Assembly: GCF_000716715.1 (NCBI RefSeq)
Contig: NZ_JNYJ01000025.1
Span: forward strand, 88,352-152,351
Direction of reading: 5' to 3'
Length of the DNA stretch: 64,000 bases
Origin: Dactylosporangium aurantiacum
Lineage (GTDB): Bacteria > Actinomycetota > Actinomycetes > Mycobacteriales > Micromonosporaceae
Each line of letters opens with the position of its first letter. The first letter of the stretch is position 1. This document shows positions 41,334-50,830 of this stretch, piece after piece. The notes under the pieces were generated by a model. That model made no database searches and was not told the DNA's origin. It worked only from the letters and a program-made list of their open reading frames with translations. The position numbers were made by a program, and so were the translations under genes.

Positions 41334-42017
41334 ATGACGGTCTCGATCGGTGCGGCGACCGGACTCAACGCGCCGCCGGCGCAGATCCGCACGCGGGTGA
41401 CGGTGCCGCTGCGGTTCCCGGACGGCTACGCCACGACCGCGGACGTGTTCACCTTCACCGGCCTCGTCGACGGTCTGGAGCACCTCGCGCTCGGCCTCGG
41501 CGACTGGCGGGCGGCGGTCACCGCCGCGCGCACCACCGACGGGCCCGGCCCGCTGGTGCGCCCGCACAGCGAGTGCCTCACCGGCGACGTGTTCGGCTCG
41601 CAGCGCTGCGACTGCGGTCCGCAGCTGCGCGAGGCCGTCGAGCGGATCGCCGAGGTCGGCGGGTTCCTGCTGTACCTGCGCCAGGAGGGCCGCGGCATCG
41701 GCCTGTACGCCAAGCTCGACGCCTACGCGCTGCAGGACACCGGCCTGGACACGTACGAGGCGAACGTCGCGCTCGGGCGCGGCGAGGACGAGCGGGACTA
41801 CACCGCGGCGGCGCAGATGCTGCGGGCACTGGATGTCGACCGGATCCGCCTGCTGAGCAACAACCCGGACAAGGCGGTGCAGCTCGACGCGCTCGGCGTC
41901 CAGGTCACCGACCGGATCCGGACCGGGGTGCACCTGTCCGAGGCCAACGCCCGCTACCTGTCGGCGAAGGTCATCCACACCCACCACACCATCGCCCTGC
42001 CGGGAGTCGCCGCATGA
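41334..42017 (+). CDS. ribA: GTP cyclohydrolase II
   Basis: 227 residues, monofunctional (no DHBP synthase domain). Zinc ligands appear in HSECLTGDVFGSQRCDCGPQL, the substrate loop in RQEGRGIGLYAKLDAYALQD, and later conserved stretches are ANVALGRGEDERDYTAAAQML, RLLSNNPDKAVQLDALG and RIRTGVHLSEANARYLSAK. It opens GTP to the first intermediate of riboflavin synthesis. It is not in a riboflavin operon but is coupled by ATGA to a nitroreductase gene and lies under MarR-type operators, so it may boost flavin supply in response to a stress or inducer. Confidence 0.9.
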   Translation: MTVSIGAATGLNAPPAQIRTRVTVPLRFPDGYATTADVFTFTGLVDGLEHLALGLGDWRAAVTAARTTDGPGPLVRPHSECLTGDVFGSQRCDCGPQLREAVERIAEVGGFLLYLRQEGRGIGLYAKLDAYALQDTGLDTYEANVALGRGEDERDYTAAAQMLRALDVDRIRLLSNNPDKAVQLDALGVQVTDRIRTGVHLSEANARYLSAKVIHTHHTIALPGVAA

Positions 42018-42622
42018 CCACCATCACGATCCTGCAGGAGCATGTCGATAAGGCCGCGGCCACGTCGGTACCGCTGCATCCGCTGCTGGCCCGGCGGTGG
42101 AGCCCACGCGCCTTCGACCAGGCGCACGAGCTGACCCCGCAGCAGGTGACCGCGCTGCTGGAGGCGGCCCGGTGGGCGCCCAGCGCGTCGAACACCCAGC
42201 CGTGGCGCTTCGCCGTCACGCACCGCGGCAGCGCCGAGCACGCCGCGGTCCTCGACACCCTCACGGCCGGCAACCGGGCGTGGGCGCACGCGGCGTCCGC
42301 ACTGATCGTGGTGGCCGCCGAGACGGTCACCGGGGACGGCACGGCCCGGCCGTGGGCGGTCTACGACGCCGGGCAGGCGGTGGCGCACCTGTCGGTGCAG
42401 GCCGAGCACGAGGGCCTGGTCGTGCACCAGATGGGCGGCTTCGACCGGGACCGGGTCGCCGCGCTGCTCGGTGCCGCGCGGGTGACGCCGCTGGTGGTCG
42501 TGGCGGTGGGCCGCCGCGACGGGGCGTTCCGGCTGGACCCGCCGCTCGCCGGTCGGGAGCTCGCCGCCCGCGACCGGCTGCCGGTCGAACACCTGCTGCT
42601 GCCGGTCCGCCCCGCGGCCTGA
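42014..42622 (+). CDS. Nitroreductase-family FMN oxidoreductase
   Basis: 202 residues. The FMN-binding start LHPLLARRWSPRAFD, the helix VTALLEAARWAPSASNTQPWRFAV and the later segment AHLSVQAEHEGLVVHQMGGFD are typical of the nitroreductase fold, which acts as a dimer. It reduces quinones, nitroaromatics or similar compounds with NAD(P)H. It overlaps ribA, whose pathway provides its flavin cofactor, and precedes the MarR gene. Confidence 0.9.
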   Translation: MTTITILQEHVDKAAATSVPLHPLLARRWSPRAFDQAHELTPQQVTALLEAARWAPSASNTQPWRFAVTHRGSAEHAAVLDTLTAGNRAWAHAASALIVVAAETVTGDGTARPWAVYDAGQAVAHLSVQAEHEGLVVHQMGGFDRDRVAALLGAARVTPLVVVAVGRRDGAFRLDPPLAGRELAARDRLPVEHLLLPVRPAA

Positions 42623-42663
42623 CCGCCTCAGCACCGTCGTCATGTCGGGAGGAGGATGGACTG

Positions 42664-43140
42664 GTGACCGACGACCGACCCGCCGCCGAGCCACGCTGGC
42701 TGACCAGCACCGAGCTCGACACGTGGATGAACCTCGTGCAGGTGCTCATGCTGCTGCCGACCGCCCTGGACCGGCAGCTGCGCGAGGAGGCCGGCATCCC
42801 GCACGCGTACTACCAGATCCTGGCCACGCTCAGCGACGAGCCGGACCACGCCATGCGGATGACGAGCCTCGCGCGGCTCGTCGGCACCACCACGACCCGG
42901 CTCTCGCACGCCGTCACCAGCCTCGAGGAGCGCGGCTGGGTGCGGCGCCGCGCCTGCGCCACCGACAAGCGGGGGCAGATCGCGGCGCTCACCGACGCCG
43001 GCATGGACGTGCTGCGCGCCGCCGCGCCCGGCCACGTCGCGGAGGTCCGCCGGCGCATCTTCGAGCACCTGACCCAGGACGACGTCACCCGGCTGCGCGA
43101 CATCACCGCCAAGATCGTGCCCGCCCTCAACGACCGCTGA
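42664..43140 (+). CDS. MarR-family transcriptional regulator
   Basis: 158 residues. The winged helix is at about 60-130: RMTSLARLVGTTTTRLSHAVTSLEERGWVRRRACATDKRGQIAALTDAGMDVL. It probably binds the TTGAA-containing operators upstream of ribA (41265-41322) and thus controls its own operon. GTG start with GGGAGGAGG upstream. Confidence 0.9.
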   Translation: MTDDRPAAEPRWLTSTELDTWMNLVQVLMLLPTALDRQLREEAGIPHAYYQILATLSDEPDHAMRMTSLARLVGTTTTRLSHAVTSLEERGWVRRRACATDKRGQIAALTDAGMDVLRAAAPGHVAEVRRRIFEHLTQDDVTRLRDITAKIVPALNDR

Positions 43141-43169
43141 ACCGCCGCCGCTGCCATACCCTTCGGCAG

Positions 43170-44705
43170 ATGGAGTCCTCCGCATCCGACGAGCTCGCCG
43201 CGCGGCGGGCCCGCACGCTGGACGCCGCGCGCCCCGACGCGGTCGCCGCCCGCCACGCCCGGGGTGGGCGCACGGCCCGCGAGAACGTCGCCGATCTCGT
43301 CGACGACGGTTCGTTCGTCGAGTACGGCGCGTTCGCCGTCGCCGCGCAGGAGCGGCGCCGACCGCTCGACGAGCTCATCGACCGCACCCCGGCCGACGGC
43401 CTGGTCGCCGGGACGGCCACGGTCGGCGGCGCGGCGTGCGCGGTCCTCGCGTACGACGCGACGGTGCTCGCCGGGACCCAGGGCCTGCGCGGGCATCAGA
43501 AGACCGACCGACTGCTGCGGCTCGTCGAGCGGCTCCGGCTGCCGGTGGTGTACTTCGCCGAGGGCGGCGGCGGGCGGCCGGGCGACACCGACCACCCGGT
43601 GGTGTCCGCGCTCGACGTGCGGACGTTCGCGTTGTGGGCCCGGCTGTCCGGGGTGGTCCCGCGGATCGCGGTCGTCGCCGGGCGCTGCTTCGCCGGCAAC
43701 GCCGTGATCGCTGGGTCGTCGGATCTCATCGTCGCCACCGCGAACGCGAACCTCGGCATGGCCGGACCCGCGATGATCGCCGGCGGCGGCATGGGCCGGT
43801 TCACGCCGGAGGAGATCGGCCCGATCGACGTGCAGACCCGCAACGGCGTCGTGGACGTCGCGGTGCGCGACGAGGCCGAGGCGGTCGCCGTCGCCAGGAC
43901 GCTGCTCGGCTACTTCCAGGGCACGGCGCCGCCCGGCACGGCGGCGGACCAGCAGGTGCTGCGCGGCATGGTGCCGGAGGGCGAGCGCCGCGCGTACGAC
44001 GTGCGGCCGATCGTGGTCACCCTGGCCGACGCCGGCTCGGTGACGTTCCTGCGGGAGCGGTTCGCCCCGGAGCTGGTCACCGCGCTCGCGCGGATCGAGG
44101 GCCGCACCGTCGGCGTGATCGCCAACCAGACCATGCACGTGGCCGGCGCGATCACCAGCGACGGCGCCGACAAGGCGGCCCGGTTCCTGCAGCTGTGCGA
44201 CGCGTACGGCTTCCCGGTCGTCTCCCTCGTCGACACGCCGGGCATGATGGTCGGCCCCGCCGCGGAGCAGACGGCGCTGGTGCGGCACTCCTCGCGCCTG
44301 CTCGTCGCCGGTGCCCGGCTGCGGGTGCCGCTGGTCGGGGTGGTCCTGCGCCGCGGGTACGGCCTCGGCGCCCAGGCGATGCTCGGCGGCAGCACGAAGG
44401 AGCCGGTGCTGACCGTCGCCTGGCCGGGCGCGCATCTCGGTCCGATGGGCCTGGAGGGGGCCGTGCGGCTCGGCCGGCGCAAGGAGCTCGACGCGATCGA
44501 GGACCCGGCCGAGCGGGAGCGCGCGGTGCGCCGGATGACCGAGGAGTACCGCGAGCACGCGAAGGCCCTCAACGCCGCCCGCCTGTTCGAGATCGACGAC
44601 GTGATCGACCCGGCCGACACGCGGTCCGTGATCGGCCGGACCCTGGCCGCGGCGGACCGTGCGGAGCGGCCGGCCGGCGGCTGGCGGCCGGTCGACACGT
44701 GGTGA
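43170..44705 (+). CDS. Acyl-CoA carboxylase carboxyltransferase subunit
   Basis: 511 residues, the usual size of a beta subunit: GGRTARENVADLVDDGSFVEYG opens the crotonase-like N half, and VSLVDTPGMMVGPAAEQTALVRHSSRLL and VVLRRGYGLGAQAMLGGS belong to the C half with the oxyanion glycines. It transfers carboxyl from biotin to an acyl-CoA. No biotin carboxylase gene is adjacent, so it must use a shared alpha subunit. The substrate (acetyl, propionyl or longer acyl-CoA) is not evident. Confidence 0.88.
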   Translation: MESSASDELAARRARTLDAARPDAVAARHARGGRTARENVADLVDDGSFVEYGAFAVAAQERRRPLDELIDRTPADGLVAGTATVGGAACAVLAYDATVLAGTQGLRGHQKTDRLLRLVERLRLPVVYFAEGGGGRPGDTDHPVVSALDVRTFALWARLSGVVPRIAVVAGRCFAGNAVIAGSSDLIVATANANLGMAGPAMIAGGGMGRFTPEEIGPIDVQTRNGVVDVAVRDEAEAVAVARTLLGYFQGTAPPGTAADQQVLRGMVPEGERRAYDVRPIVVTLADAGSVTFLRERFAPELVTALARIEGRTVGVIANQTMHVAGAITSDGADKAARFLQLCDAYGFPVVSLVDTPGMMVGPAAEQTALVRHSSRLLVAGARLRVPLVGVVLRRGYGLGAQAMLGGSTKEPVLTVAWPGAHLGPMGLEGAVRLGRRKELDAIEDPAERERAVRRMTEEYREHAKALNAARLFEIDDVIDPADTRSVIGRTLAAADRAERPAGGWRPVDTW

Positions 44706-44932
44706 GCGGCCGGGGACGCGCCGCCGGACCGGCCGTGACCCGGCCCGACGACACGATCATCTGCTCCCGGGCATGGGGATGCCACGCCGCGTTGCCCCCC
44801 GAAGGTGCCGCACCGAGCCGCCTCTGGTGGTGCTAGCTCCCCCCACCCGAGGGTCCTGTCACTCCTGACCGGCCACCCCCGCCGAACGTGTAATCGAGAC
44901 CTCGCACCGTCACGTTCCAGGGAGGAACCGCG

Positions 44933-47041
44933 ATGTCCATGCACCGACTGGCCCGGCTGCCATCGGGTCGCCGCACCAAGTTCGCGATGCTCGCCCTGTG
45001 GGTCATCCTCGTGTCGGCGCTGACGCCGCTCGCGCTCAAGCTCACCGACGTGCAGGACAACGCCGCACTGAGCGCCCTGCCGGACACCGCCGAGGCGCAC
45101 CGGGCCGCCGAGCGGGTGAAGGCCGCGTTCCCGACCTCCGACGCGCTCGTCGCGGTCGCCGTCTACGCGCGTGATACCGGCCTCACCGCCGCCGACGAGG
45201 CGAAGGTCGCCGCCGACCGGAGCGCGTTCGCCCGGTACGCCGCGGACGGCGCGGTCGCCGAGCCCGAGCGCAGCGCCGACGGCAAGGCCGTGCTGGTGGT
45301 GTTCCCGCTCGCCGGGACCGCCGAGGAGCAGTCCGCGGCCGGCGTCAAGGTCAAGGAGCTGCTCGCCGCGCGGGCGCCCGACGGGCTGCGGACCGCGCTC
45401 ACCGGCACGGCCGGCGGCGACGCCGACCTCGCCGACGCGTTCGCCGGCATGGATGTGACGCTGCTGCTGGTCACCGTCGCCGCGGTCGCGTTGCTGCTGC
45501 TGCTCACCTACCGCAGCCCGGTGCTGTGGCTCATCCCGCTGCTCACCGCCGGGGTGGCCAGTCAGGTCGCCAGCGCCACGGTGTACCTGATCGTGCGGCA
45601 CACCTCGCTCACGGTCGACCTGCAGAGCCAGAACATCATGACGATCCTGGTGGTCGGCGTCGGCGTCGACTACGCGCTGCTGCTGATCGCCCGGTACCGC
45701 GAGGAGCTGCGCCGCCACGAGGACCGCCACGCGGCGATGGCGGTCGCGCTGCGCCGGTCGCTGCCCGCGATCAGCGCGTCGGCGGCCACCGTGACGATCG
45801 GCCTGCTGTGCCTGCTCGCCGCGCGGCTGCCCGCCACCCACGGGCTCGGCCCGGTCGGCGCGATCGCGGTGGTGGCGACCCTGGTGTCGACGATGACGCT
45901 GCTGCCGGCGGTGCTCGTGCTGTGCGGGCGGTGGGTGTTCTGGCCGTTCGTGCCGCGGTTCTCCGCGCAGCTCACCGGCCACGACGTCGCCCGGGACCAC
46001 GGCGTGTGGGCCCGCGTCGCGGCCTTCGTCGGCCGGTGGCCGCGGGCGATCTGGATCGGCACGGCGCTGGTGCTGGCCGGTCTCACCGCCGGCATCGGCA
46101 GCCTCGGCGTCGGCCTGCCCGGCAACGAGACCTACACCAAGGAGTACGGCTCGGTCACCGGCCAGCGCCTGATCGAGCAGCACTACCCCGGCGGTGTGGT
46201 CGCACCCGCCGTCGTCGTCGCCGCGGCCGGCAGCGCCGATCAGGTCGCCGCGGCCGCCCGGTCGGTCCCGGGCGTCGCCGAGGTCGGCGCCGCGCAGCCG
46301 TCCGCGGACCGGCGGTGGGTGCGCATGGAGGCGGTCCTCGCCGTCGACCCCGCCGGGCAGCGGGCCCTGGACATCGTCGAGCGGCTGCGCGGCGCCGTGC
46401 ACGCCGTCCCCGGCGCGGCGGCGCTCGTCGGCGGCGACACCGCGTACGAGCTGGACAACCGCGTGACCACCGACCGCGACAACGTGGTGGTGATGCCGCT
46501 GATCCTGGCCGCGGTGCTGGTCGTGCTGGTGCTGCTGCTGCGCTCGTTGGTCGCGCCGCTGCTGCTGCTGGTCAGCGTGGTGGTGTCCTACGCGGCGGCG
46601 CTGGGCGCGGCGGGGCTGATCCTCGACGCGATCGGCCACCCGGACCTGTGGAGCCCGCTGCCGCTGCAGACCTTCCTGTTCATCACCGCGCTCGGCGTGG
46701 ACTACACCATCTTCCTGATGACCCGGGCCCGTGAGGAGTCCGCCGAGCGCGGTACCCGCGCAGGTGTCCTGCACGCCCTCACCGTCACCGGCGGCGTGAT
46801 CACCAGCGCCGGCGCGGTCCTCGCGGCGACGTTCACGGCGCTGACGGTCCTGCCGCTGACCCCTTCGGTGCAGACCGGCGTCATCGTGGCCGCCGGGGTG
46901 CTGATCGACACGTTCCTGGTGCGCAGCCTGCTGATCCCGGCGTTGAGCGTCCACCTCGGCCGGTTCACCTGGTGGCCGGGGCGCCTGGCGCGCCGGCCGG
47001 CGGCGGCGCCGGAGCCGGCCGCACCGGCGCTCGTCGGCTGA
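44933..47041 (+). CDS. MMPL/RND-family transporter
   Basis: 702 residues with about twelve membrane helices in two repeats. Key stretches: NIMTILVVGVGVDYALLLIARYREELR and ITALGVDYTIFLMTRAREES (the proton-relay GVDY motifs), and two extracytoplasmic loops. MmpL-type proteins export lipids, siderophores or drugs using the proton gradient. There is no adjacent regulator. An ATG two codons in (44939) is an alternative. A GGGAGGA ribosome site precedes it. Confidence 0.92.
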   Translation: MSMHRLARLPSGRRTKFAMLALWVILVSALTPLALKLTDVQDNAALSALPDTAEAHRAAERVKAAFPTSDALVAVAVYARDTGLTAADEAKVAADRSAFARYAADGAVAEPERSADGKAVLVVFPLAGTAEEQSAAGVKVKELLAARAPDGLRTALTGTAGGDADLADAFAGMDVTLLLVTVAAVALLLLLTYRSPVLWLIPLLTAGVASQVASATVYLIVRHTSLTVDLQSQNIMTILVVGVGVDYALLLIARYREELRRHEDRHAAMAVALRRSLPAISASAATVTIGLLCLLAARLPATHGLGPVGAIAVVATLVSTMTLLPAVLVLCGRWVFWPFVPRFSAQLTGHDVARDHGVWARVAAFVGRWPRAIWIGTALVLAGLTAGIGSLGVGLPGNETYTKEYGSVTGQRLIEQHYPGGVVAPAVVVAAAGSADQVAAAARSVPGVAEVGAAQPSADRRWVRMEAVLAVDPAGQRALDIVERLRGAVHAVPGAAALVGGDTAYELDNRVTTDRDNVVVMPLILAAVLVVLVLLLRSLVAPLLLLVSVVVSYAAALGAAGLILDAIGHPDLWSPLPLQTFLFITALGVDYTIFLMTRAREESAERGTRAGVLHALTVTGGVITSAGAVLAATFTALTVLPLTPSVQTGVIVAAGVLIDTFLVRSLLIPALSVHLGRFTWWPGRLARRPAAAPEPAAPALVG

Positions 47042-47060
47042 GCACCGCCCCGGTTCGATC

Positions 47061-47096
47061 ACGGTCCCGCCCGCGCCACGCGCCGGGCGGGACCGT
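47061..47096 (+). terminator. Terminator after the MMPL gene
   Basis: ACGGTCCCGCCCG and CGGGCGGGACCGT form a perfect 13-bp stem with a ten-base loop, 19 bases after the stop; TCCCGTTTCG follows. Confidence 0.75.
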
Positions 47097-47159
47097 CCCG
47101 TTTCGCCGGACCGGCGAGAATGACGTAAGCGGATCGGGTGGCTGCGACGTATCCAGGGC

Positions 47160-47666
47160 GTGCGGCAATTGGAGTTCACCGAGTTCTACCGGTCCGACCG
47201 CGACCGGTGCCTCAGGGCGGTGCTCGCCGGCGTCGGCGACCGGCAGCTGGCCGAGGACCTGGTCGCCGAGGCGTTCACGCGGGCATGGATGTCCTGGTCC
47301 AAGGTCCGCCGGCATCCGGCGCCGCGGGCCTGGATCGTGCGGACCGCGCTGAACCTGCGGGTCTCGTGGTGGCGCCGGCGGCGGCGTGAGGTCGCCCTCG
47401 ACGGCGAGCACGACACCGCGGACACCGCCGCCGGCGACGCGGCCGGCATCGCGGCCGGCTTCGACCCGGCGCTGCTGCGGGTGCTGCGCCGGCTGCCGCA
47501 ACGGCAGCGGGAGGTGATCGCGTTCCGGGTCTTCCTCGACCTGGACACCGCGGCCACCGCCAAGGCACTCGGCATGGCCCCGGGCACCGTCACCGCCCAC
47601 CTGTCCCGGGCGGTCGCGACGCTGCGCCGGCATCTCGTCACCCAGACCCTGGAGGATCCGTCATGA
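47160..47666 (+). CDS. ECF-type (SigE-like) RNA polymerase sigma factor
   Basis: 168 residues. Region 2 reads FTEFYRSDRDRCLRAVLAGVGDRQLAEDLVAEAFTRAWMSWSKV (about 5-50) and region 4 RVLRRLPQRQREVIAFRVFLDLDTAATAKALGMAPGTVTAHLSRAVATLRR (about 105-158). It directs polymerase to a stress regulon. Its stop overlaps the next gene by ATGA, and that gene looks like its membrane anti-sigma partner. Start is GTG. Confidence 0.9.
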   Translation: MRQLEFTEFYRSDRDRCLRAVLAGVGDRQLAEDLVAEAFTRAWMSWSKVRRHPAPRAWIVRTALNLRVSWWRRRRREVALDGEHDTADTAAGDAAGIAAGFDPALLRVLRRLPQRQREVIAFRVFLDLDTAATAKALGMAPGTVTAHLSRAVATLRRHLVTQTLEDPS

Positions 47667-48454
47667 ACGAACACGACACCGACGTCCTGGACACCCTGCG
47701 CGACGCGCTGGACGACGTCACCATGTCCACCCCGCTGGAGCAGATCGTGACGGTCGGCCGCTCCCGCCGGCAGCACCGCCGCCTGGTCACCGTGGCGGTG
47801 GGCAGCGTGGCCGTCACCGGTCTCGCCCTGGGCGTCGCGGCGCTGGCGAACCCGTCGGCCGCCCCGCCGTCCAGCACCGGCGCCGACGTGCACGTGCGGA
47901 CCGTCGCCTACGCCGTCGACAAGCAGGCCGACGGCACCGTGCAGGTGACCTGGACGAAGCGGCAGTACATCGAGGACCCGGCGGGCCTGGAGGCGGCGCT
48001 GCGGCAGGCGGGCTTCCCGGTGCTCATCAAGGTCGGCGAGTTCTGCCTCGGCCCGGGCGACGACCCGTCCCTCGTGCACGGCACCGGCCCCGGCGTCGAG
48101 GACGTGGTGCGCCGCACCGCCGACACCGAAGGCGAGGCCACGTTCATCTTCGACCCGGCCGCCGTCCCCGCCGGCAAGCAGCTCTTCATCGGCTACCTGA
48201 ACCAGGCCCAGCTGGCGATCACCGGCGGCACCCCCGGCTCGGTCGAGCGCATCGTGCCCACCGGCGTGCCCCTGGTGTGCACCACCGCCCTGCCGCCGGG
48301 GCACGGCAGCCCCGGTGACAAGCGGACCCCGGCCGGGAAGCTGCCCGGCCTGGGCACGCCCGGCGACGGCACCGACCCGAGCGTCAAGCCGACCGGCGCG
48401 CCCCGCCCCGGTGAGAGCCTCGACCCGACCGCGAAGCCACCGCGCGACAAGTAG
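47663..48454 (+). CDS. Membrane protein, probable anti-sigma partner
   Basis: 263 residues: an N-terminal cytosolic part (about 1-40), one membrane helix (about 42-64, LVTVAVGSVAVTGLALGVAALA), then an extracytoplasmic beta-rich region and a Pro/Gly/Lys-rich tail. The position, coupled by ATGA to the ECF gene, and the topology fit an anti-sigma factor, but no zinc-binding HxxxCxxC motif is present. A substrate-sensing outer domain is an inference. Confidence 0.6.
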   Translation: MNEHDTDVLDTLRDALDDVTMSTPLEQIVTVGRSRRQHRRLVTVAVGSVAVTGLALGVAALANPSAAPPSSTGADVHVRTVAYAVDKQADGTVQVTWTKRQYIEDPAGLEAALRQAGFPVLIKVGEFCLGPGDDPSLVHGTGPGVEDVVRRTADTEGEATFIFDPAAVPAGKQLFIGYLNQAQLAITGGTPGSVERIVPTGVPLVCTTALPPGHGSPGDKRTPAGKLPGLGTPGDGTDPSVKPTGAPRPGESLDPTAKPPRDK

Positions 48455-48464
48455 CGCCGTGCGC

Positions 48465-48496
48465 GCCCCGGCCGTGCACCAGTCGGCGGCCGGGGC
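48465..48496 (+). terminator. Terminator after the ECF/anti-sigma pair
   Basis: GCCCCGGCCG and CGGCCGGGGC form a perfect 10-bp stem with a 12-base loop, 11 bases after the stop codon. Confidence 0.65.
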
Positions 48497-48647
48497 ACAC
48501 CGCCCCGCCGATACTCTCCCCCGCAATGCCGCGGGCGGCAACGGTTGTGGTGGGCGGCTGCGGAATTTCCTCAGTTGGCCGCAACCGCTTTACGGCGCGT
48601 GGTGGGCCTTTCGATGATGTCGGTGGCGCACATCGGGGGAGGCAGCC

Positions 48648-49727
48648 GTGACAGACCGCGTCACCGAGGCGATCATTCTCGTCGGCGGGGCCGGCACCAG
48701 GCTGCGACCGTTGACGCTGCGCACGCCGAAGCCGTTGCTGCCGGTCGGTGGGGTGCCGATCCTGGCGCACCAGCTCGCGCAGGTGCGCGCCGCCGGGGTC
48801 GAGCGCGTGGTGCTGGCCACCGCGTACCAGGCCGAGGTCTTCGGCGCGTATCTGGGTCAGCGGCACGGGATGCGGGTCGAGCACCGGTTCGAGCCGGAGC
48901 CGCTCGGCACCGCCGGCGCGGTGCGGCACGCCGCCGGGGCACTGCCCGGTGACGGTGGGTCGGTGCTGGTCGTCAACGGCGACATCCTGACCGCGTTGGA
49001 CCTGCGCGGGTTCGCCGCCGCGCACGCCGCGGCCGGCGCGGACGTGTCGCTGCAGCTGATCGAGGTGCCGGATCCGAAGCAGTTCGGCAGCGTGACCGTC
49101 GACGACACCGGCCGGGTCCGGGCGTTCGTGGAGAAGCCGGCCGACGAGGACTACACCGGCAAGTACGTCAACGGCGCCATGTACGTGTTCCGGCGCGAGG
49201 TCATCGACGCGATCCCGGCCGGCCGGGCGGTCTCCACCGAGCGGGAGGTGTTCCCGGAGCTGCTGGCCGGCGGCGCGCACCTGCACGGGTACGTCTGCAC
49301 GCGGTACTGGTCGGACCTGGGGCGTCCGGAGTCGCTGGTGCGCGCGTCCGCGGACGTGGTGCTCGGGGTGATGCGCTCCCCGGCCGGCGGCACGCCAGGG
49401 CCGTTCCGGCTGATGCCCGGCGCGGTCGCCGACGGCGCGCGGCTGGACGGCGGCACGGTCATCGGTGAGGGCGCCCGCGTCGAGCCGGGCGCGGCCGTGC
49501 ACGGCAGCCTGGTGCGGGCCGGTGCCCGCATCGGCGCCGGGGCGCAGGTGCGCGACAGCGTGGTGGGCGCCGGCGCGAGCATCGGCGCCGGCTGCGTCCT
49601 GGACGGGGTGGTGGTCGGCGACAACGCGAGCGTCGGCGCCGGCAACGAGCTGCGGCACGGGCTGCGGGTGTGGCAGGACGCCGTGCTCGACGACGGCGCG
49701 GTGCGCTTCGCCGGCTGCCTCGACTGA
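48648..49727 (+). CDS. Sugar-1-phosphate nucleotidyltransferase with left-handed beta-helix tail
   Basis: 359 residues. The nucleotidyltransferase domain (about 1-235) has LVGGAGTRLRPLTLRTPKPLLPVGGVPIL, with VNGDIL and FVEKPADEDYTGKYVNGAMYVF for metal and sugar binding. The C-terminal part (about 250-355) has hexapeptide repeats (GARIGAGAQVRDSVVGAGASIG). This is the layout of GDP-mannose or dTDP-glucose pyrophosphorylase-like enzymes. It could feed the glycosyltransferase at 53270 but also belong to general cell-envelope metabolism. GTG start. Confidence 0.85.
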   Translation: MTDRVTEAIILVGGAGTRLRPLTLRTPKPLLPVGGVPILAHQLAQVRAAGVERVVLATAYQAEVFGAYLGQRHGMRVEHRFEPEPLGTAGAVRHAAGALPGDGGSVLVVNGDILTALDLRGFAAAHAAAGADVSLQLIEVPDPKQFGSVTVDDTGRVRAFVEKPADEDYTGKYVNGAMYVFRREVIDAIPAGRAVSTEREVFPELLAGGAHLHGYVCTRYWSDLGRPESLVRASADVVLGVMRSPAGGTPGPFRLMPGAVADGARLDGGTVIGEGARVEPGAAVHGSLVRAGARIGAGAQVRDSVVGAGASIGAGCVLDGVVVGDNASVGAGNELRHGLRVWQDAVLDDGAVRFAGCLD

Positions 49728-49866
49728 ACGGGCACGGCCTCTGTAGGGTCTCGCTGCGCTGGTACACCGGGCGGGCCGTGACGGCAGCCGCACCGGAAAC
49801 CGGCGCACCACAAGGCAAGCGGCGAGCGTACGGCCGGGACGTGGCCGCGCCGAGGAGAACCCCGGA

Positions 49867-50829
49867 GTGGCAGTGAACGCGGTCGCCGACGACGAGCCCA
49901 TGGTGTGGGCGCAGAACCTCCGCAAGACCCACCGCGGCAAGGGCGCGCCCGAGGTGCACGCCGTCGACGGCATCGACCTCGAGGTGCGCCGCGGCGAGGT
50001 GTTCGGCATCCTCGGCCCGAACGGCGCCGGGAAGTCCAGCACGATGCGGATGATCGGTTGCACGTCGCCGGTCAGCTCGGGGGTGCTGCGCGTCCTGGGC
50101 GCCGACCCGGCCGTCGACGACGCCTGGATCCGCTCCCGGCTCGGGGTGGTGCCGCAGGACGACTGCCTGGACCAGGAGCTCAGCGTCCGGGAGAACATCA
50201 CCGTCTTCGGCCGCTACTTCGGCATCGCCAAGCCGGTCCTCGCGCGGCGCGCGGCGGAGCTGCTGGAGTTCGTGCAGCTGACGGAGAAGGCCGGCGCGAA
50301 GGTCGGGGAGCTGTCCGGTGGCATGCGCCGCCGGCTCACGATCGCCCGGGCGCTGGTCAACGAGCCGGACCTGGTGATGCTGGACGAGCCGACCACCGGG
50401 TTGGACCCGCAGGCGCGGCACCTGCTGTGGGACCGGGTGTTCCAGCTCAAGGAGCGCGGCGTCACACTGCTGCTCACCACGCACTACATGGACGAGGCGG
50501 AGCAGCTGTGCGACCGGCTGGTCGTGATGGACGGCGGCCGGATCGTCGCGGCCGGCTCGCCCCGGGAGCTGATCGAGGCGCACGTCACCCGCGAGGTGCT
50601 GGAGCTGCGGTTCCCCCGCGCCGAGCTGGCCGCGGCCGGCGAGAAGCTGCGCGGCGCGGCGGCGCGGGTGGAGGTCCTGCCGGACCGGCTGCTCGTGTAC
50701 GCCGACGACGGCGAGGCGGCGCTCGGCGAGGTGCACGGCCAGGGGCTCGAGCCGGCCGGCACGCTGGTGCGGCGCTCGACCCTGGAGGACGTGTTCCTGA
50801 AGCTGACCGGCCGGACCCTGGTCGACTGA
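49867..50829 (+). CDS. DrrA-type ABC exporter ATP-binding protein
   Basis: 320 residues. Walker A GPNGAGKSS, signature LSGGMRRRLTIARA, Walker B LVMLDEPTTGLDPQARH, switch His in LLTTHYMDEAEQL, then a C-terminal accessory domain typical of daunorubicin-resistance DrrA proteins. With the two following permeases it would export a drug-like or glycolipid product. GTG start with GAGGAGA upstream. Confidence 0.92.
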   Translation: MAVNAVADDEPMVWAQNLRKTHRGKGAPEVHAVDGIDLEVRRGEVFGILGPNGAGKSSTMRMIGCTSPVSSGVLRVLGADPAVDDAWIRSRLGVVPQDDCLDQELSVRENITVFGRYFGIAKPVLARRAAELLEFVQLTEKAGAKVGELSGGMRRRLTIARALVNEPDLVMLDEPTTGLDPQARHLLWDRVFQLKERGVTLLLTTHYMDEAEQLCDRLVVMDGGRIVAAGSPRELIEAHVTREVLELRFPRAELAAAGEKLRGAAARVEVLPDRLLVYADDGEAALGEVHGQGLEPAGTLVRRSTLEDVFLKLTGRTLVD

Positions 50830-50830
50830 C

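Noticed and set aside
44706-44932. Riboswitch or other structured RNA before the MMPL gene
   Set aside because: The 227 bases contain C- and G-runs but no motif or stem set that I can match to a known riboswitch class.
47660-48460. Zinc-binding anti-sigma (ZAS) domain in the ECF partner protein
   Set aside because: No HxxxCxxC motif is present; the anti-sigma role rests only on topology and gene overlap.
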